NCBI GenBank assembly: GCA_013152825.1
Contig: JAADFP010000078.1
Span: 1-13,242 of the forward strand
Source: Caldisericota bacterium
Lineage (GTDB): Bacteria > CAIJMQ01 > JAADFP01
DNA length: 13,242 nucleotides
Direction: 5' to 3'
The notes below the pieces were generated by a model. The model ran no database searches. It had not been told where the DNA came from and saw only the letters and a program-made list of their open reading frames with translations. Shown in pieces: positions 12,548-13,242 of the stretch. Numbering within the stretch: the first letter of the stretch is position 1; each line of letters opens with the position of its first letter. Both the position numbers and the translations under genes were made by a program.

Positions 12548-13242
12548 ATGTTATCACTAATTTTTATGATTTTTCTGGGGGTATTCTTTGCCATTTTGTT
12601 GATAATTGCTGACAAAACCTTTTATGTAAAAGAGGATCCTCGCCTGGAAAAGGTGGTCTCTATCCTTCCCGGTGTGAACTGTGGTGCCTGCGGGTTCCCT
12701 TCCTGTGAAGCGTATGCTAAAGGCATGTGCGGAGGAGAGACAGCTCCTGGCCTTTGCAGCATAGGAGGAGATGAGGTAAACCTTAAAATAGCCAAAATCC
12801 TGGGTGTATCCATGGAATCGCAGGATAAGAAGGTAGCTATTTTAAGATGTAATGTAGACGGAGAGACCAGGAAGATTCTTGCATCCTACAAAGGTTCTCC
12901 TTCCTGTCTGGCCAGTAACCTTACCCAGGGAGGAGGAATGGCCTGTTCTTATGGCTGTCTTGGCTTTGGCGATTGTGTCAAAGTTTGCCCGGTAGAGGCC
13001 ATAAAAATAGTGAAAGGGAAACCTGTAGTGGACTATGAGAAGTGTATAGGTTGTGGTAAATGTGTGGAGGCCTGTCCTCGGGGACTATTTGAGCTTGTTC
13101 CCTATATCAAACCTCTTATCTGTGTGGCTTGCAACAATACAGAGCCGGGTAGAAAAGTAAGAGCAGTATGTAGCGTGGGTTGTATTGCCTGCAAGATATG
13201 TGAGAAGTTGTCTTCTGGTGCGTTTCAGGTTAACAATAATCT
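12548..13242 (+). CDS. rnfB: Rnf electron transport complex subunit B, partial, C-terminus beyond right edge
   Basis: RnfB is the membrane-anchored, cytoplasm-facing iron-sulfur subunit that is thought to receive electrons from ferredoxin. The visible 231 codons contain an N-terminal TM helix (about 2-21). The RnfB-type Fe-S domain follows: PGVNCGACGFPSCEAYAKG, with Cys45, Cys48, Cys53 and a fourth ligand probably Cys70; LCSIGG replaces the usual CxPGG. Next come ferredoxin-like clusters CSYGCLGFGDCVKVCP (Cys133, 137, 143, 147) and CIGCGKCVEACP (Cys166, 169, 172, 176), and then CVACNNTEPG...CSVGCIACKICEK (Cys192, 195, 208, 212, 215, 218). This multi-cluster form resembles the long RnfB of clostridia and Thermotoga. 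It is the last rnf gene in the usual C-D-G-E-A-B order but stands apart from rnfA with its own candidate promoter. Confidence 0.96.
   Translation, partial: MLSLIFMIFLGVFFAILLIIADKTFYVKEDPRLEKVVSILPGVNCGACGFPSCEAYAKGMCGGETAPGLCSIGGDEVNLKIAKILGVSMESQDKKVAILRCNVDGETRKILASYKGSPSCLASNLTQGGGMACSYGCLGFGDCVKVCPVEAIKIVKGKPVVDYEKCIGCGKCVEACPRGLFELVPYIKPLICVACNNTEPGRKVRAVCSVGCIACKICEKLSSGAFQVNNN

Overview
The window looks like chromosome from an uncultured, probably anaerobic, Gram-negative-type bacterium of moderate GC content. The anaerobic guess rests on an Rnf complex in the order C-D-G-E-A-B, which is common in anaerobes. The sulfatase and the many short-period spacer repeats would fit a PVC/Omnitrophota-like lineage, but that placement is weak inference. 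No tRNA, rRNA, CRISPR array, phage gene or transposase was recognised, and no new defence or mobile system is visible.

Layout. On the minus strand, 1-866 is the N-terminal part of a formylglycine-type sulfatase that runs off the left edge, and 1453-2640 is a GT4-type glycosyltransferase. Repeat-rich spacers lie on both sides of the glycosyltransferase (867-1452 and 2641-3099). They hold degenerate tandem heptads and octads, hairpins, a shared 31-bp direct repeat and a dRS3-like palindrome. On the plus strand, 3100-4721 is a membrane-anchored HD-GYP phosphodiesterase gene broken by an exact 20-bp tandem duplication. After a 113-bp gap comes a tightly packed run with mostly 4-nt overlaps: rph, truB, ribF, apbE, rnfC, rnfD, rnfG, rnfE, rnfA. 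A 202-bp repeat-bearing gap with a candidate promoter then precedes rnfB, which is cut by the right edge.

How the genes fit together. RibF makes FMN and FAD. ApbE attaches FMN to threonines of RnfD and RnfG. The Rnf complex then moves electrons between reduced ferredoxin and NAD+ while pumping Na+ or H+. The run therefore reads as flavin supply, flavin attachment, flavin use, with two RNA-processing genes (rph, truB) in front.

The most noteworthy observations are lesions. apbE has two frame problems. One is at an in-phase A AAA AAG slippery heptamer followed directly by a stop, and could be a programmed -1 frameshift or a lost A. The other is a 13-bp tandem duplication near the 3' end. Removing one duplicate copy in apbE, or in the HD-GYP gene, restores a canonical protein to the residue. 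A third exact tandem duplication (20 bp) lies in a spacer. Three such events within 5.5 kb suggest recent mutation, reversible switching or uncollapsed assembly overlaps; only read data can decide.
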